Assembly: GCA_010645155.1 (NCBI GenBank)
Contig: JAAGOF010000251.1
Span: 135,291 to 199,290, forward strand
Length of the DNA stretch: 64,000 bases
Direction of reading: 5' to 3'
DNA from: Tigriopus japonicus
Lineage: Eukaryota; Arthropoda; Copepoda; Harpacticoida; Harpacticidae
The notes under the pieces: model-generated
The model's input: only the letters and a program-made list of their open reading frames with translations
Told to the model about the DNA's origin: nothing
Databases searched by the model: none
Shown here: positions 60,964 through 64,000 of the stretch, one piece after another
Position numbering within the stretch: position 1 is the first letter of the stretch
Layout: the number at the start of each line of letters is the position of its first letter
Made by a program: the position numbers and the translations under genes

Positions 60964-62803
60964 ATCTAGTCCAATACAGAAGAAGCCATTAAATGAACAA
61001 GCTAGCCCTAACCTGTCAAAAACCATCAGAAAAAAAAACATCAGAGGTAGGACATCAAAGTAGGAATTTTTAATCAGTTTTTGATTCAATTGATTCTGAC
61101 TCTGACCAACGATTGAATTAAAAAATGATAGATGGTTTGCTTCTAAAGCATGATGAAACTCAGATCCATTAGATCCGAGTCCACTTTCCACGTGGACTTC
61201 ATCAACTTGCTTTACTGCGTTTTATCAGAACATTTGTACATTACTTTCAACATTTCCAGTACGAAAAGAGTGCCAGTTTCTCCTTAAACCAACAAAGGTT
61301 CTAAGTGACCCCTCTGACAGGTTTTTGCTTGGTTCAAACTCGTGACTAGCAAAATACATTTAAGTTGATAACAAGCTCCATCAACAAACAATCGAAATGG
61401 GTTGTGGGCTTTTGGTCCCAAACAACGATCGTCTCAACAAGATTAGATTGACGCAACTGTGCTTAAATAGAAAAAGGCGTTGTGATCCACATTTTTGGGG
61501 ATAATTAAGGATGTGGAACTCCGCCAGGCTTTTATCTCTAATGAATTCATGGATCATGGCACTTGAACAACCTATGCCAGAAGGGAAATTTTCATCTCAA
61601 ATCATAAAATCAAGCGGTGTTGGATCAAAAAAACTTCAAAAAAACATATTTAGTTAAAATTATCTACTTCGGTGGGCATTCGTTTGGAAAAACCTAACAT
61701 GACAAATTAATCGCGCACAGCTTCGAGTGTTAGCAGAAAAGTCGATGGAGTTAAAAAAGTAACCTTTGGTTAGATTTTATTTCATTATATACAGTATATA
61801 TATATATTGATTGATTTTGAGCTTATAATATCCCTTTCTTCTATTAGCATCAAAAAATTATGATCGTTGGATTTTTCATAAGCGTAAGACTTATTAGGAG
61901 AAATTTTCGTGGCTTACCCACAAAACCGCCACACCTCATTTTCTCATGATCAGCCAATCAGTGTTTAGAATCCCATTTGATGCTTCTAAACCCAATTGTT
62001 TTGTTCAAAGGAACAAGCAGTTAAGTTGCAAAGTGGACAAACCACGAAAATATCTACTACTGAATACCTTACGATGATCAAAGATTCTCGAAAAAGTGTT
62101 AATTCAATGACGAAAATCACTCAAGCTTAGGAACTGGTTTTGAGCTAAATGTACGTACACATACGTTAAAATAATGTACTTATATAGAAAAACACAGGGG
62201 CACCGATTAACATTTATACTCATTAAACCTATTCATTTTCTGAGATGATAGAATGAGTTTGAATTGTTTTTGAAGTCCTTAACAAAAATACATTTTTATT
62301 TTACTACACAGTTTTTTATGTAAGTTTTACAGTTTTACTACACTATCTTACTATACTATACTTTACTATTTTACTTTACTATACCTAAAAAATGAAGAAT
62401 TTGTCTGTTATATTTATATTCTAACTTGAACGTTTTTATTTGATTTACCCATTTTTCTACTTTAGTTAACCTATTTTTCTTTCTATTGTCAACATTCTAT
62501 CTCATCATTGTGAAGCTAGAGTGGACAAGACAAATAACAATAAAATAAATGAAGCACTTACAGAGGGTGCGAAATTAGGACTACATATGTTTCATGGGCC
62601 TCCCTGTAAATATTTTTCTCAAGGAATCTTAGGAAAACTGTCGTACGGATCAACTGGGAGCTACTTGACCAACCATGACATCATTAAAAGTGACCAAGAA
62701 GTGGACACATACCATAATTAAGACACCTTATATATGAACAAATCCAATCAACCTCTCTCCCGAATCCTAAATATAAGTGTTCTGGTCAGAGTGTCAAACT
62801 TAC

Positions 62804-64000
62804 TTTGGGCGATTCTTCCGGCCTCAGGATCTCCATCACATTTGGAATGCACCGTGGAACATGACAAATGACAAACATGATCGTGATGGCAATCGAAGCT
62901 CGAGTGATGCGAGCCTCACGTTTTCGCAACACGTTTTCGCAACTCCGACGCAAATTTTGTTGTGGTTGATCGAAATTCCGACTGGATCCGAAATTCCCTA
63001 CAAAATGAAGAAAACCGCAAATTGGTGCTCGTTGCGTTGTTTTCCGAGAGGGTTGAATTGATCATTAAAAGGCTTTGAATAAGGGGAGATCGCTGACGGC
63101 GATGAAGCTCAGCCTTTCTTTCAAGTCTTTGTTGCTCTGCTCTATCTACTGTACCGAAAGGGCTTTTTCTCCTGTCAAAAGACAACGTTATCCGGTGTTT
63201 TATTTGACTTGTTGCTGGGGATTGTGTCTATTTTTCGTTGCTTTCTTATCGACTAGCAATACCCGGAATTATCTGGGCCCTATTCTTCGACAAAGTGAGT
63301 CTGCCTTTGCTTGTTTTTCTACCCAAACAAAGGCTTTCTCGTTTGTAAAAGAGCCAGTCAACCCTTTGGATTTGTCGGATGGAGTACAAACAAAAAATGA
63401 TAAAGAGAGACCTTTCGAGACCTTTGAAGGACTCCCTAGCGTTTATTTATTTATCCTTCTTGGCATTTTTGTAGGGTTTTGTTTTTTCTTTGGACGTTTA
63501 AAATCAAGTATCTTTAAAACCTTGGAGGGCTTCCAAGTTTTTTTCCTTGGTAACTGCAAACCAAGTAGGAAAAAAACTGCTTCAAATTTTTGGACTGCTG
63601 ACACATTTTGAGTTTATTCCGAGGACATACAATTTTGCAAAAAATGATCTCTTAAGTTGTGCAACCCTTAAAAGGCTCCAATCTGGTATTAGAAAATTCC
63701 GTTTACCTTGTGTACTACCGCAATGTAGAAATGGAGTAATGTAACCTTGTAATAAAAATCCGGACAAATTTGATCCTACTTACTCAGAAGAAGTGAGGAG
63801 GCCCTTCGTTGAAGAGTTGGCCTTCGTTGTTCCAATTGATGAGCATTAATGCGATGAGCACCGCCCAAAGTACTCGTGCTACTACTTCTGAAAGTAGTGA
63901 TTGAGGCTCTTGTCAAGTTGTGGGAATGGTTCATGGCCCGATAGATGATGTAATTCATGATGCCCATCGTCAGGAACGGAATAATCATGTTGACCACGAG
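62804..64000 (-). CDS. rhodopsin-family GPCR, FMRFamide/peptide-receptor-like (partial)
   Basis: Two exons are visible: one runs from the right edge to 63784, the next is 62997-62804. They join in phase (A|GG, Arg) across a 786-bp GT-AG intron. Exon 1 starts inside TM5 (LVVNMIIPFLTMGIMNYIIY) and continues into a long Ser/Arg-rich third loop. Exon 2 completes the loop (KREARITRASIAI) and gives TM6, ending MFVICHVPRCIPNVMEILRP. The order and TM6 sequence resemble insect FMRFamide-type receptors. The exon stops at AAA|GTAAGT, so TM7 and the tail lie further left, but I could not find them. TM1-4 lie beyond the window. Ligand unknown. Confidence 0.82.

Overview
The window is animal nuclear DNA. 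Its genes have GT-AG introns, AT-rich intergenic sequence and many small inverted-repeat transposons. The gene set (paired bestrophins, an I-domain-less integrin alpha, nanos, GT43 glucuronyltransferases, a peptide-type GPCR) fits an invertebrate. A crustacean such as a copepod is my best guess, but it is an inference and cannot be proved from the sequence. No rRNA, true tRNA gene or CRISPR array was found.

Layout. 1-4.6 kb is nested transposons. 4.8-10.0 kb holds two intronless convergent beta-1,3-glucuronyltransferase genes, each of 351 aa. 10.2-17.6 kb is repeats, including a 1.9-kb gag-only LTR element with a target-site duplication. 17.85-23.97 kb holds two tandem bestrophin chloride channel genes. 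24.04-41.76 kb is a complete 14-exon integrin alpha gene on the minus strand. Its 3' end lies 67 bp from the stop of the second bestrophin. Intron 2 of the integrin contains an oppositely oriented FkbM-type methyltransferase gene and a mariner pseudogene that is itself split by a small transposon. 42.85-43.52 kb is an intronless nanos gene. 43.5-62.8 kb is a gene-poor stretch of decayed mariners, palindromic MITEs, a 2.4-kb Mutator-like element and one orphan exon. 62.8-64 kb holds two exons of a rhodopsin-family GPCR (TM5, loop 3, TM6) that runs off the right edge.

The genes belong to unrelated processes: proteoglycan linker synthesis, ion conductance, cell adhesion, germline translational control and neuropeptide signalling. 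There is no operon-like logic. Multi-exon models were joined by checking GT/AG sites and codon phase by eye. The integrin (3084 nt), bestrophin A (1500 nt), bestrophin B (1659 nt) and FkbM (1035 nt) joins are all multiples of three and open throughout.

The most unusual material is in the mobile DNA. It includes a palindromic MITE family with 7-bp target duplications in three copies, a tiny hairpin insertion with a 9-bp duplication whose ends match the 2.4-kb element, a 103-bp palindrome present in one of two sister repeats, and several insertions inside insertions. I found no convincing new multi-gene biological system.
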